This document shows positions 6,544 through 12,992 of a DNA stretch of 12,992 nucleotides, in pieces. The notes under the pieces are model-generated. The model had not been told where the DNA came from and made no database searches. It worked only from the letters and a program-made list of their open reading frames with translations. The translations under genes were made by a program, and so were the position numbers. The DNA comes from Dysgonamonadaceae bacterium (GTDB taxonomy: Bacteria > Bacteroidota > Bacteroidia > Bacteroidales > Azobacteroidaceae), in contig JAITCT010000302.1 of NCBI GenBank assembly GCA_031282925.1, positions 1 through 12,992 of the forward strand, read 5' to 3'. How positions within the stretch are numbered: position 1 is the first letter of the stretch; the number at the start of each line of letters is the position of its first letter.

Positions 6544-6576
6544 CAAATATACATGAATATTTTTATATAACGCACA
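6544..6576 (-). promoter_or_regulatory. Promoter for the IS1 remnant and U32 operon
   Basis: On the minus strand TATATTTG (6551 to 6544) matches the TAnnTTTG -7 consensus exactly. TGTG (6576 to 6573), one base off TTTG, lies 21 bp upstream. It would start transcription just before ATG 6535 or 6529. No other good promoter is visible before the U32 ATG, so this IS-derived promoter may drive the operon. Confidence 0.5.
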
Positions 6577-6682
6577 GGCAGGTAAAAATTATCCCTGATT
6601 GCTTCAAACGGTCGCCTTTGCAATCCGGATAATTGATAATTAGGGGGTTATTTTTTCCGCACTCGTCATTGCGAGCCGCGAT

Positions 6683-6745
6683 GTAGGGGCGCACCCGCGT
6701 GTGCGCCCTGAATCATCGGGGGCGCACACACAGGTGCGCCCCTAC
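6683..6745. repeat. Long REP-like inverted repeat
   Basis: Arms at 6683-6708 and 6718-6745 form a near-perfect hairpin of about 26-28 bp. Both begin GTAGGGGCGCACC when read inward, with a short AT-containing loop. Flanking sequences (TCATTGCGAG at 6666-6675 and TCCGGATTGCTTC at 6762-6774) resemble the two ends of another widespread palindromic repeat, so this may be one repeat nested in another. It is G/C-rich in an otherwise A/T-rich gap and occurs between two divergently transcribed operons. Confidence 0.85.
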
Positions 6746-7189
6746 GTAATTCGTAATTTCTCCGGATTGCTTCTGTCTTGAAGGCTGTACTCTCCCTGCG
6801 TTTGATACGTTCGTACTACCCGATGCATCCCTGCATCCGGCGGGCAGGGGTTTGCGACAGCAATGTTGAGTTTGTCATTTTTTTCGTTTTTACATGTTCG
6901 TAATAAAGACAGCAACATGTAACGACTTACTTGACTTTTACATCAATGACGGCTGCGACAATTTGAAATACACCCTGGCAAAATCCATATTAAAGAACAG
7001 TTGTTTCATTGTGTAACGAAAACAACTTCATACCGACAGAGGGGTGATTGAACCTGTCGAAATCATGGCGAAATAACACTTCCCCCACTTGATAATAGAA
7101 AAGCAATTCTTTTTCAAACAGGATTTTATATTATAACAGTTTGTTAATAACCCTGCTGATAACTTCTTATAAAGAAAATGAGAAAATAT
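6746..7189. other. Intergenic leader before mraZ, no gene recognised
   Basis: About 440 bp without a supported gene on either strand; the long minus-strand frame reaching 7726 is a shadow of mraZ. Visible items are an imperfect ATGCATCCCTGCAT palindrome near 6824, a spaced inverted pair around ACATGT (6892 and 6915), and a segment at 7043-7066 (GTGATTGAACCTGTCGAAAT) like the GGTTGAGCCTGTCGAAACC type of dispersed repeat. There is also a minus-strand copy of the core of the MraZ-box-like sequence at 7077-7090. I see no tRNA or riboswitch signature. Confidence 0.5.
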
Positions 7190-7221
7190 AGTGGGGGAAA
7201 GTGGAGAATTTTGTACTTTTA
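7190..7221 (+). promoter_or_regulatory. Putative MraZ operator and dcw promoter
   Basis: AGTGGGGGAAAGTGGAGAA (7190-7208) holds TGGG and TGGA starting exactly 10 bp apart. That is the period of the TGGGN direct repeats bound by MraZ in other bacteria. Just downstream, TACTTTTA (7214-7221) is one base off the TAnnTTTG -7 element, which places the boxes over the -33 region, as expected for autorepression of the cluster by its first product. The mraZ ATG follows 29 bp later. Confidence 0.55.
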
Positions 7222-7250
7222 CGCTCCGAAATAAACAACTAATCTCCCAA

Positions 7251-7700
7251 ATGGAGCGATTCATCGGTAATATTGACGCAAAAACGGATATAAAAGGACG
7301 GGTTTTCGTACCGGCAACATTTCGTAAAATCTTGCAAGCGGCAGGCGAAACGCATCTTGTCCTGCGTAAGGATATTTTCCAGGAATGTTTGATTTTATAT
7401 CCGGCAAGCGTGTGGAACGATGAATTGAGCGAACTCCGGTCGAAGTTGAATAAGTGGGACGAAGAGGAACAACAAGTTTTCCGGCAGTTTTCCTTAGAAG
7501 TGGAAATCCTGGAAATGGACGCCAACGGAAGAATCCTCATACCTAAAAAATATATGCAGTCGGTTAAAATTACGACGGATGTACGTTTTGTCGGTTTGGA
7601 CCATACCATTGAAATATGGAACAGGGAAATACTGGAAAAGACGGCTTTAAGTCCCGATACATTCAAAAACAGCGTTAAGAAATGTTTAGGCTCTAAATAA
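7251..7700 (+). CDS. mraZ: MraZ transcriptional regulator of the dcw cluster
   Basis: A 149-residue DNA-binding regulator that, in studied bacteria, binds repeated TGGGN boxes upstream of its own gene and controls the division and cell wall cluster. It shows the two tandem AbrB/SpoVT-like swapped-hairpin repeats of the family: IDAKTDIKGRVFVPATFR near the N-terminus and LEMDANGRILIPKKYM at about residue 84, each with the G-R-[VI]-x-[VI]-P core. The frame is open upstream to a GTG at 7191, but I chose ATG 7251 because MERFIGNIDAK is the usual family N-terminus and the GTG lies within the operator. No Shine-Dalgarno sequence is present, as is usual in Bacteroidota. rsmH follows after 9 bp, so they form one transcript. 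The putative operator at 7190-7208 implies autoregulation. Confidence 0.95.
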   Translation: MERFIGNIDAKTDIKGRVFVPATFRKILQAAGETHLVLRKDIFQECLILYPASVWNDELSELRSKLNKWDEEEQQVFRQFSLEVEILEMDANGRILIPKKYMQSVKITTDVRFVGLDHTIEIWNREILEKTALSPDTFKNSVKKCLGSK

Positions 7701-7709
7701 AGGAACGAA

Positions 7710-8612
7710 ATGGAAACATACCACATACCCGTACTTTTGAATGAAACTGTCGACGGACTGAATATCCGGCAGGACGGAATCTATGTGGATGCGACTTTCG
7801 GCGGCGGCGGACATTCGCGGGAAATCCTCAAGCGGCTGAATGGAACCGGCCGCTTATACGGGTTTGACCGGGACGAAGACGCTGAAAAAAATACGCTTAC
7901 CGATAAATCGTTCACTTTTGTCAGGAGCGATTTCCGTTACCTGTCCAATTTTATGGACTGGAACAGAGTAGAAAAAATTGATGGTTTGTTGGCCGATCTG
8001 GGCGTTTCGTGGCGGCATTTTGACGATGAAACACGGGGATTTTCCTTCCGTTTCGACGGCGATTTGGATATGCGGATGAATCGGCAAGCCGAAAAAACAG
8101 CTGCTGATGTGCTGAATACTTATCCGGAAAAAACTTTAGCCGATATTTTGTATCGTTACGGCGAACTGAAAAATTCCCGGCCGATTGCCGAAGCGATTGT
8201 CCGCACAAGGGAAATCCGAAAAATCCGGACTGTCCGCGATTTTTCGGATATTTTGAATCCTTTTTTCAGCCGTGAAAAAGAAAAAAAACAAATGGCTCAG
8301 GCTTTTCAAGCATTACGCATTGAAGTCAATGAAGAATTAGACGCCTTGAAAGAAATGCTGTTGCAAGCTGCCGGTTTGCTAAAGCCCGGCGGACGTTTGG
8401 CGGTGATTGCCTACCATTCTTTGGAAGACCGTTTGGTAAAAAACTTCTTCAAGACCGGTAATTTTGAAGGCGTAGTTAAAAAGGATTTTTACGGAAACAT
8501 ACTTACTCCTTTACGTCCGGTCAACAACAAAGTAATCGTTCCCGGCAGAGAAGAAATAGAAAGAAATCCCCGTTCGCGGAGTGCAAAATTAAGAATCGCA
8601 GAGAAAATATAA
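7710..8612 (+). CDS. rsmH: 16S rRNA (cytosine-1402-N4)-methyltransferase RsmH (MraW)
   Basis: A 300-residue S-adenosylmethionine-dependent methyltransferase that methylates N4 of C1402 in the decoding centre of 16S rRNA. The N-terminus HIPVLLNETVDGL and the cofactor loop VDATFGGGGHS (residues 26-36) are diagnostic. DGLLADLGVSWRHFD and RGFSFRFDGDLDMRM continue the catalytic core. A helical substrate domain lies in the middle, and AYHSLEDRLVKNFF and NPRSRSAKLRIAEK form the conserved C-terminal end. The length is normal for the family. It is cotranscribed with mraZ (9-bp gap) and ftsL (12-bp gap). Nothing is missing or unusual. Confidence 0.97.
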   Translation: METYHIPVLLNETVDGLNIRQDGIYVDATFGGGGHSREILKRLNGTGRLYGFDRDEDAEKNTLTDKSFTFVRSDFRYLSNFMDWNRVEKIDGLLADLGVSWRHFDDETRGFSFRFDGDLDMRMNRQAEKTAADVLNTYPEKTLADILYRYGELKNSRPIAEAIVRTREIRKIRTVRDFSDILNPFFSREKEKKQMAQAFQALRIEVNEELDALKEMLLQAAGLLKPGGRLAVIAYHSLEDRLVKNFFKTGNFEGVVKKDFYGNILTPLRPVNNKVIVPGREEIERNPRSRSAKLRIAEKI

Positions 8613-8624
8613 ACTGTTTGAAAA

Positions 8625-8966
8625 ATGCCCGAATCGAAAAAAACAAAGAAAAAAAAGAGAAATTCGCTTTCGCATATCCTTGGAGGCGGATTCCTGACCG
8701 AAGATTTTGTGATACGGCAATCCAAACTGTTGATTTTGACAGTCTTCCTGATTATTGTTTTCATCAGCAACAGATATTACTGTATGAAAAAACTGACGGA
8801 AATAGAAAATTTAAAGACAAAATTACAAGACGTCAAATATGAGAACTTGATTATATCAACCGAATTGACAAGCCGCAGCCGCCAATCGCAGATAGAAGAA
8901 ATGCTGGAAAACAAAGGTATCGAACTGAGATCGTCGAAAGCGTCCGTATATAAAATTCATAAATAG
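8625..8966 (+). CDS. ftsL: FtsL-like septal division protein
   Basis: A 113-residue bitopic membrane protein in the ftsL position of the dcw cluster. The first 33 residues are a very basic cytoplasmic tail (KKTKKKKR). Residues 34-49 form one transmembrane helix (LLILTVFLIIVFIS). After it comes a heptad-like periplasmic segment (LTEIENLKTKLQDVKYENLIISTELT) that would pair with a DivIC/FtsB-type partner. The family sequence is poorly conserved, so the call rests on topology, size and position between rsmH and ftsI; it agrees with the FtsL-like family of Bacteroidota. FtsL helps to activate the FtsW/FtsI septal synthase. Gaps of 12 bp upstream and 7 bp downstream suggest tight co-expression. An overlapping frame starting at 8618 is a shadow. 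Confidence 0.85.
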   Translation: MPESKKTKKKKRNSLSHILGGGFLTEDFVIRQSKLLILTVFLIIVFISNRYYCMKKLTEIENLKTKLQDVKYENLIISTELTSRSRQSQIEEMLENKGIELRSSKASVYKIHK

Positions 8967-8973
8967 AGATTAA

Positions 8974-11118
8974 ATGACAAAAAATTCCGGCAACAGCAAA
9001 AAAATTCAAAGGAATTATTTCATTATAGCCTTGATTTTCGGCGTTATCGTTATCACGATTATCGTACGGGCAATCATGGTATCGTTTGCTGAAGGGAATT
9101 TTTGGAGAGAACTCAGCGACAAAACGATTCAGACGGGGATTCCCATTCCGGCTGCACGCGGCAATATTTATTCGGGCAATTATGAATTGATGGCTACTTC
9201 GGAATTGCGTTACCGGCTTTACCTGGATTTTTGGGCGGAAGGCGTCAAAGAAGATTCTTTGCGGAAATACATCAAGCCGTTGTCGGCGGAATTAAACAAA
9301 ATGTTCCCGGGCAAATCGGCGGCGAATTACGAAGCGCACATCATGAAAGCTTGGAGGCAACGCTCGCCGAGAAACAGAGAATATCCGTTAAATATATCCG
9401 AGGTAAACTATTTACAGTTAAAAGCCATCCGGCAAATGCCGTTTTTCAGGCAAGGACAAAACAAATCAGGACTCTACTCGCGAAGTTTCGTGAAAAGAAC
9501 TAAACCCTACGGTACTTTGGCTTCACGGACCATCGGCGATATTTACGGAGAATTGGACAAAGGCGGGAAAAGCGGCCTGGAATTGGCTTTCGATTCCCTA
9601 TTGAGAGGTCGGCCGGGCATAGGAACCCGCCAGCGGATTCAGGGGCGCAGCATTCAAGTAACGGACAAAAATCCCGTTCCGGGCTGCGATATTATTTCGA
9701 CAATTAACATCAACATGCAGGATATTACCGAAAAGGCGCTGTTGGAAAAGGTAAAAAAATTAGACGCCGAATCGGGTACCGCAGTGCTTATGGAAGTGAA
9801 AACCGGCGAAATAAAGGCAATTGCCAACATGGGACGCATTCGCGAAGGCGTGTGGGGCGAAACGAAAAATTATGCCGTGTCGGACTTAAGTGAACCGGGG
9901 TCGACATTCAAAGTAGCCTCGATGATGGTGGCTTTGGACGATGGCCTTGTAAGGCCGAATGATCCGGTTGACGTAGGTAACGGCATTTTCGAATATGCCG
10001 GTTTGATTTTACACGATCACAACGCCGGCCGCGGCGGTTACGGAATGATAAACGCCGCAAAATCCATTTGGTTTTCGTCGAGTATCGGCATTGCAAAAAT
10101 TATCCTGAAGGCATACGGAAACAATCCCGGCAAATATGTAGACGGCCTTTACCGTCTGGGCTTCAACCTGGATTTGAAATTAGATATCCCGGGATATGGA
10201 ATAGCACGGGTCAGGCATCCGGAACTTTCGCCAAACACTTGGTATAAAACAACCTTGCCCTGGATGTCTTTCGGATATGAAACACAAATTCCGCCGATTT
10301 ACACTTTGACGTTTTTCAATGCCATTGCCAACGGTGGAACAATGGTGAAACCGATTTTTGTAAAAGAAATCAGGGAAGAGGGGCGCGTGAAAGAAAAGCG
10401 GGAACCGGTTGTACTCAAAAAGCATATTTGTTCCGACTTGACGTTAAAATACATCCGGGAAATGCTGGACAGCGTAGTCAATCACCCGCAGGGAACAGGA
10501 CGGCAGGCTCGTTCCGAACTGATCGGGATTTCCGGGAAAACCGGAACGGTACAGCTCTCGCAGGGCGCTGCCGGTTACAATGTCAACGGATTAAGCTACC
10601 AGGTATCTTTTTGCGGTTATTTTCCTGCCGACGATCCGCAATATTCCTGCATCGTCGTCATCCGGAAGCCGCGCAACGGCAATCCTTCCGGCGGGGAGAT
10701 GAGCGGAAAGGTTTTCAAACGGATTGCCGAAGAAGTTTTTATACCGCATATTACCGAAAGACGCCTGTTGGCCGCGGATAACCGCCATGCACTGTCCAAA
10801 ACACCGCATGTGAAAAGCGGTCTGTCCGAACATGCGCGGTATGTAATGGAAAAACTGGATGTGAAATACGTCAACAAACCGAAAGGCGAATGGATGAGCG
10901 CCCGCACGGAGAATGGCCGCGTATTGCTCAGCGGCAGGAACCTGCCGGGAAATCGAACGCCGGATGTAGTAGGAATGGGCGCTAAAGACGCGGTTTATGC
11001 GATGGAAAGCGCCGGATTGCGCGTTAGTTTGACGGGACAGGGAACGGTAATTGCCCAATCCGTTGCGCCGGGAAGCAAAGTGGAAAGAGGCAGAACGGTT
11101 ATGATACGGTTGAAGTAA
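8974..11118 (+). CDS. ftsI: Septal penicillin-binding protein 2/FtsI with PASTA domain
   Basis: A 714-residue class B penicillin-binding protein, the transpeptidase that cross-links septal peptidoglycan in the periplasm. A transmembrane helix lies at about 15-35, followed by the dimerisation/pedestal domain starting at IPIPAARGNIY. The transpeptidase domain spans about 245-600, with the active-site S310-T-F-K313 motif and K522-T-G-T. The C-terminus (about 660-714, TPDVVGMGAKDAVYAMESAGL...GSKVERGRTVMI) is a single PASTA repeat. The second motif, normally S-x-N in F-x-x-S-S-N-x-G, reads F-S-S-S-I-G here, with S370 (AGT, 10081-10083) in place of Asn. One base separates AGT from the Asn codon AAT. 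The rest is intact with no frameshift. It lies 7 bp after ftsL; murE follows. The length fits Bacteroidales FtsI. Confidence 0.95.
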   Translation: MTKNSGNSKKIQRNYFIIALIFGVIVITIIVRAIMVSFAEGNFWRELSDKTIQTGIPIPAARGNIYSGNYELMATSELRYRLYLDFWAEGVKEDSLRKYIKPLSAELNKMFPGKSAANYEAHIMKAWRQRSPRNREYPLNISEVNYLQLKAIRQMPFFRQGQNKSGLYSRSFVKRTKPYGTLASRTIGDIYGELDKGGKSGLELAFDSLLRGRPGIGTRQRIQGRSIQVTDKNPVPGCDIISTININMQDITEKALLEKVKKLDAESGTAVLMEVKTGEIKAIANMGRIREGVWGETKNYAVSDLSEPGSTFKVASMMVALDDGLVRPNDPVDVGNGIFEYAGLILHDHNAGRGGYGMINAAKSIWFSSSIGIAKIILKAYGNNPGKYVDGLYRLGFNLDLKLDIPGYGIARVRHPELSPNTWYKTTLPWMSFGYETQIPPIYTLTFFNAIANGGTMVKPIFVKEIREEGRVKEKREPVVLKKHICSDLTLKYIREMLDSVVNHPQGTGRQARSELIGISGKTGTVQLSQGAAGYNVNGLSYQVSFCGYFPADDPQYSCIVVIRKPRNGNPSGGEMSGKVFKRIAEEVFIPHITERRLLAADNRHALSKTPHVKSGLSEHARYVMEKLDVKYVNKPKGEWMSARTENGRVLLSGRNLPGNRTPDVVGMGAKDAVYAMESAGLRVSLTGQGTVIAQSVAPGSKVERGRTVMIRLK

Positions 11119-11187
11119 AAAATTGATAAACAAAAGAAGTCGAAAACAGGAAAATGATAAAGTAGAGTGAATTTAAAACATAAAAAA

Positions 11188-12606
11188 ATGAAACTAACAT
11201 TTGCAAATCAGGAATTAGACATTACCGGAATCCATGCCGATTCCCGCAAAATCCGTCCGGGATATTTATTCGTAGCGGTCAAAGGCGTTCAATCCGACGG
11301 ACACGATTATATCGAAAAAGCCATTGAAAACGGTGCGAAGGTGATCGTCTGTCAGGTTTTACCGGACAAGCAATATCCTGATGTCCGGTATATTCAAGTG
11401 GCCGACAGCGCCGAAGCTTTGGGTGAAATTGCCTCGCTTTGGAACGGCGAGCCTTCAAAAAAACTTCAATTGGTCGGCGTAACCGGAACAAACGGCAAGA
11501 CGACGATTGCCACCTTATTATATATGATGTTCCGAAAATCGGGATATAAAACAGGCTTGTTATCAACTGTCTGCAACTATATTGACGATAAAGCAATTCC
11601 AGCGACGCACACGACGCCCGACGCTGTCGAACTGAACGATTTGTTGGCGCAAATGGTCGAAGCCGGTTGCGATTACGTCTTTATGGAAATCAGTTCCCAT
11701 TCCGTAGTGCAGAAAAGAATTGCCGGTTTACAATTTAAAGGCGGTATTTTCACTAACTTGACTCGCGACCATTTGGATTATCACCTGACATTTGAAGATT
11801 ACCGCGATGCAAAAAAAGCGTTTTTCGACCGCCTGCCTGCCGGCGCTTTTGCATTGACTAACAAGGATGATAAAAACGGCCTGTTTATGTTGCAAAATAC
11901 AAAGGCTCGCAAGCAGACCTATTCGGTGCTTTCGCTGGCTGATTTCAAGGGGAAAATCCTTGAACCCCATTTGGAAGGCACGTTGATGAGCATTAATAGC
12001 AGGGAAGTTGCGACGCAATTTGCAGGCAAGTTTAATGTTTACAACCTGTTGGCAGTATATGGAGCATCTGTATTGCTGGGACTGAATCCCGATAACGCCT
12101 TGGTTTTGCTCAGTACGCTTCATTCGGTTGCGGGACGCTTTCAGACTTTCCGTTCACTGGAAGGATATACGGCGATTGTTGATTACGCGCACACTCCCGA
12201 TGCGCTTGTCAATGTATTGAACGCCATTCACGAAGTTTTGAGAGGACAGGGGAATATTATTACGGTAGTCGGAGCCGGGGGAAACCGTGACAAAGGCAAA
12301 CGGCCGATCATGGCAAAAGAATCGGCAAAGTTAAGCGACCGTGTAATTCTCACATCCGACAATCCGCGGTTTGAAGACCCCGAAGACATTATCAACGACA
12401 TGTTTGCCGGTCTGACGGAAGAAGATGTTAAAAAGACGATAAAAATCCCTGACCGTAAGGAAGCCATTCGTACAGCCTGCATGTTGGCGCAAGCCGGGGA
12501 TGTGATTCTGATTGCCGGGAAAGGGCATGAGGATTATCAGGAAATCAAGGGGGTGAAGCATCATTTTGATGACAGGGAGATTGTTCAAGAGATTTTTAAA
12601 TCATAA
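11188..12606 (+). CDS. murE: UDP-MurNAc-tripeptide synthetase MurE (meso-DAP adding)
   Basis: A 472-residue cytoplasmic ATP-dependent Mur ligase that adds the third amino acid to UDP-MurNAc-L-Ala-D-Glu. The N-terminal UDP-binding domain includes [17 protein letters not shown]. The P-loop [10 protein letters not shown] occupies residues 97-106 with K104. [12 protein letters not shown] and EISSHS contact the nucleotide substrate, and [13 protein letters not shown] carries the expected carbamylated Lys. In the C-terminal domain D391-N-P-R394 is the signature of meso-diaminopimelate specificity, followed by GKGHEDYQ. I chose ATG 11188 over the in-frame GTG 11167 because the extension is a short Lys-rich stretch with no family match; the N-terminus is still somewhat shorter than in many relatives. 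The gap after ftsI is 69 bp. The gene is intact. mraY would be expected next but an ATPase gene begins 14 bp downstream. Confidence 0.96.
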   Translation: MKLTFANQELDITGIHADSRKIRPGYLFVAVKGVQSDGHDYIEKAIENGAKVIVCQVLPDKQYPDVRYIQVADSAEALGEIASLWNGEPSKKLQLVGVTGTNGKTTIATLLYMMFRKSGYKTGLLSTVCNYIDDKAIPATHTTPDAVELNDLLAQMVEAGCDYVFMEISSHSVVQKRIAGLQFKGGIFTNLTRDHLDYHLTFEDYRDAKKAFFDRLPAGAFALTNKDDKNGLFMLQNTKARKQTYSVLSLADFKGKILEPHLEGTLMSINSREVATQFAGKFNVYNLLAVYGASVLLGLNPDNALVLLSTLHSVAGRFQTFRSLEGYTAIVDYAHTPDALVNVLNAIHEVLRGQGNIITVVGAGGNRDKGKRPIMAKESAKLSDRVILTSDNPRFEDPEDIINDMFAGLTEEDVKKTIKIPDRKEAIRTACMLAQAGDVILIAGKGHEDYQEIKGVKHHFDDREIVQEIFKS

Positions 12607-12620
12607 AATATTCAAGGAAT

Positions 12621-12992
12621 ATGAATAATCTAATAAAGGGAATCGAAATTAAAGGTTTATTTCACAAATATGATTTAAAATGGACTTTGAATCGGGATGT
12701 GAATATTCTTGTCGGCGTCAATGGAATAGGAAAAACTACAATTTTAAGAACTGTCAATGCTTTATTGTCTCAAAAATATGCATATATAAAAGATTGGGGA
12801 ATGGATGTAGAAATACTTTTGGCAAATGGCAGTAAATTAAGCTATGACCACAGTTCGAAAATTTCTCAAAACACTCAATTTCAAATAGATTATGAATATA
12901 TTACAACTTTTGATGTGCCGTTAAGAGATAAAACAAAAATTAAACAGAGCGAAACGCCTCTGGATAAAGATTTGCAAAGTTTAATTTTTCCG
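12621..12992 (+). CDS. AAA/ABC-type ATPase, N-terminal part (runs off the window)
   Basis: 124 codons are visible with no stop; the gene continues past the window edge. The product starts IKGIEIKGLFHKYDLKWTL, then VNILVGVNGIGKTTILR, with a Walker A P-loop G32-V-N-G-I-G-K-T39. This is the N-terminal arrangement of the SMC/RecF/OLD-like ATPases: a first beta hairpin, then N-G-x-G-K-[ST]-[TS]. Proteins of this shape include OLD and Septu-type defence ATPases and also many standalone ATPases of unknown role; the missing C-terminal part (Walker B, possible TOPRIM) would be needed to choose. It begins 14 bp after murE on the same strand, so it would be transcribed with the cell wall genes. Base and codon use are visibly more A/T-rich than in the preceding genes. 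An AAGGA is only 2 nt from the ATG, too close for a normal ribosome binding site. Confidence 0.8.
   Translation, partial: MNNLIKGIEIKGLFHKYDLKWTLNRDVNILVGVNGIGKTTILRTVNALLSQKYAYIKDWGMDVEILLANGSKLSYDHSSKISQNTQFQIDYEYITTFDVPLRDKTKIKQSETPLDKDLQSLIFP

Noticed and set aside
6746..7189. Possible small RNA or riboswitch upstream of mraZ
   Set aside because: Only weak short inverted repeats are visible, with no terminator and no known riboswitch core.
7028..7726. Minus-strand open frame of 232 codons
   Set aside because: It is antisense to mraZ, with a composition typical of a shadow and no domain. mraZ on the plus strand is unambiguous.
10591..11133. Minus-strand frame of 180 codons under ftsI
   Set aside because: It is a shadow of the PBP C-terminal region; the plus-strand gene is intact and well supported.

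Overview
The window looks like a Bacteroidota chromosome, most likely of the order Bacteroidales. Four observations support this: the gene order mraZ-rsmH-ftsL-ftsI(PASTA)-murE with an FtsL of the Bacteroidota type, start codons mostly without Shine-Dalgarno sequences, TAnnTTTG-like -7 promoter elements, and insertion sequences of types common in that group. The MurE DNPR signature points to meso-diaminopimelate peptidoglycan, i.e. a Gram-negative envelope.

Positions 1-4575 are a wrecked accessory zone built from at least four transposable elements. In order they are: the N-terminal part of an unclassified coiled-coil transposase (273-776); a minus-strand C-terminal remnant of an ISAzo13-type transposase (781-1116); a near-complete IS1380-type element (1117-2564); an island of about 390 bp that holds the last 41 codons of a LytS-like sensor kinase and the receiver domain of its response regulator (2563-2950); and a complete ISNCY-like element with 22-bp perfect terminal repeats (2951-4575). 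The flanks of neither complete element fit together as one interrupted gene, so the zone records rearrangement or deletion between IS copies rather than simple insertions. The IS1380 transposase frame runs straight through its own terminal repeat into the kinase tail.

Positions 4575-6580 hold a minus-strand unit: a remnant of an IS1-type zinc-ribbon protein with a good promoter, then a U32-family protein (TrhP/RlhA-like RNA hydroxylation factor), then a YbgC/FadM-type acyl-CoA thioesterase, ending in a hairpin. Between the last two genes lies an array of degenerate octamers (8 forward, 5 inverted) that could fold into a long hairpin and supplies the stop codon of the U32 gene.

Positions 6580-7250 are intergenic, with a long REP-like inverted repeat and a putative MraZ operator. 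From 7251 rightward the start of the dcw (division and cell wall) cluster reads mraZ, rsmH, ftsL, ftsI, murE, with gaps of 7 to 69 bp and clearly one operon. It encodes the regulator, a 16S rRNA methyltransferase, a septal scaffold protein, the septal transpeptidase and a cytoplasmic peptidoglycan precursor ligase. In place of the expected mraY, the window ends in the start of an AAA ATPase gene that is visibly A/T-richer than the cluster and is probably a foreign insertion into the operon.

I found no intact novel multi-gene system. The best leads are the octamer array, the transposase-kinase fusion, the altered SxN motif in FtsI and the ATPase inside the dcw cluster.
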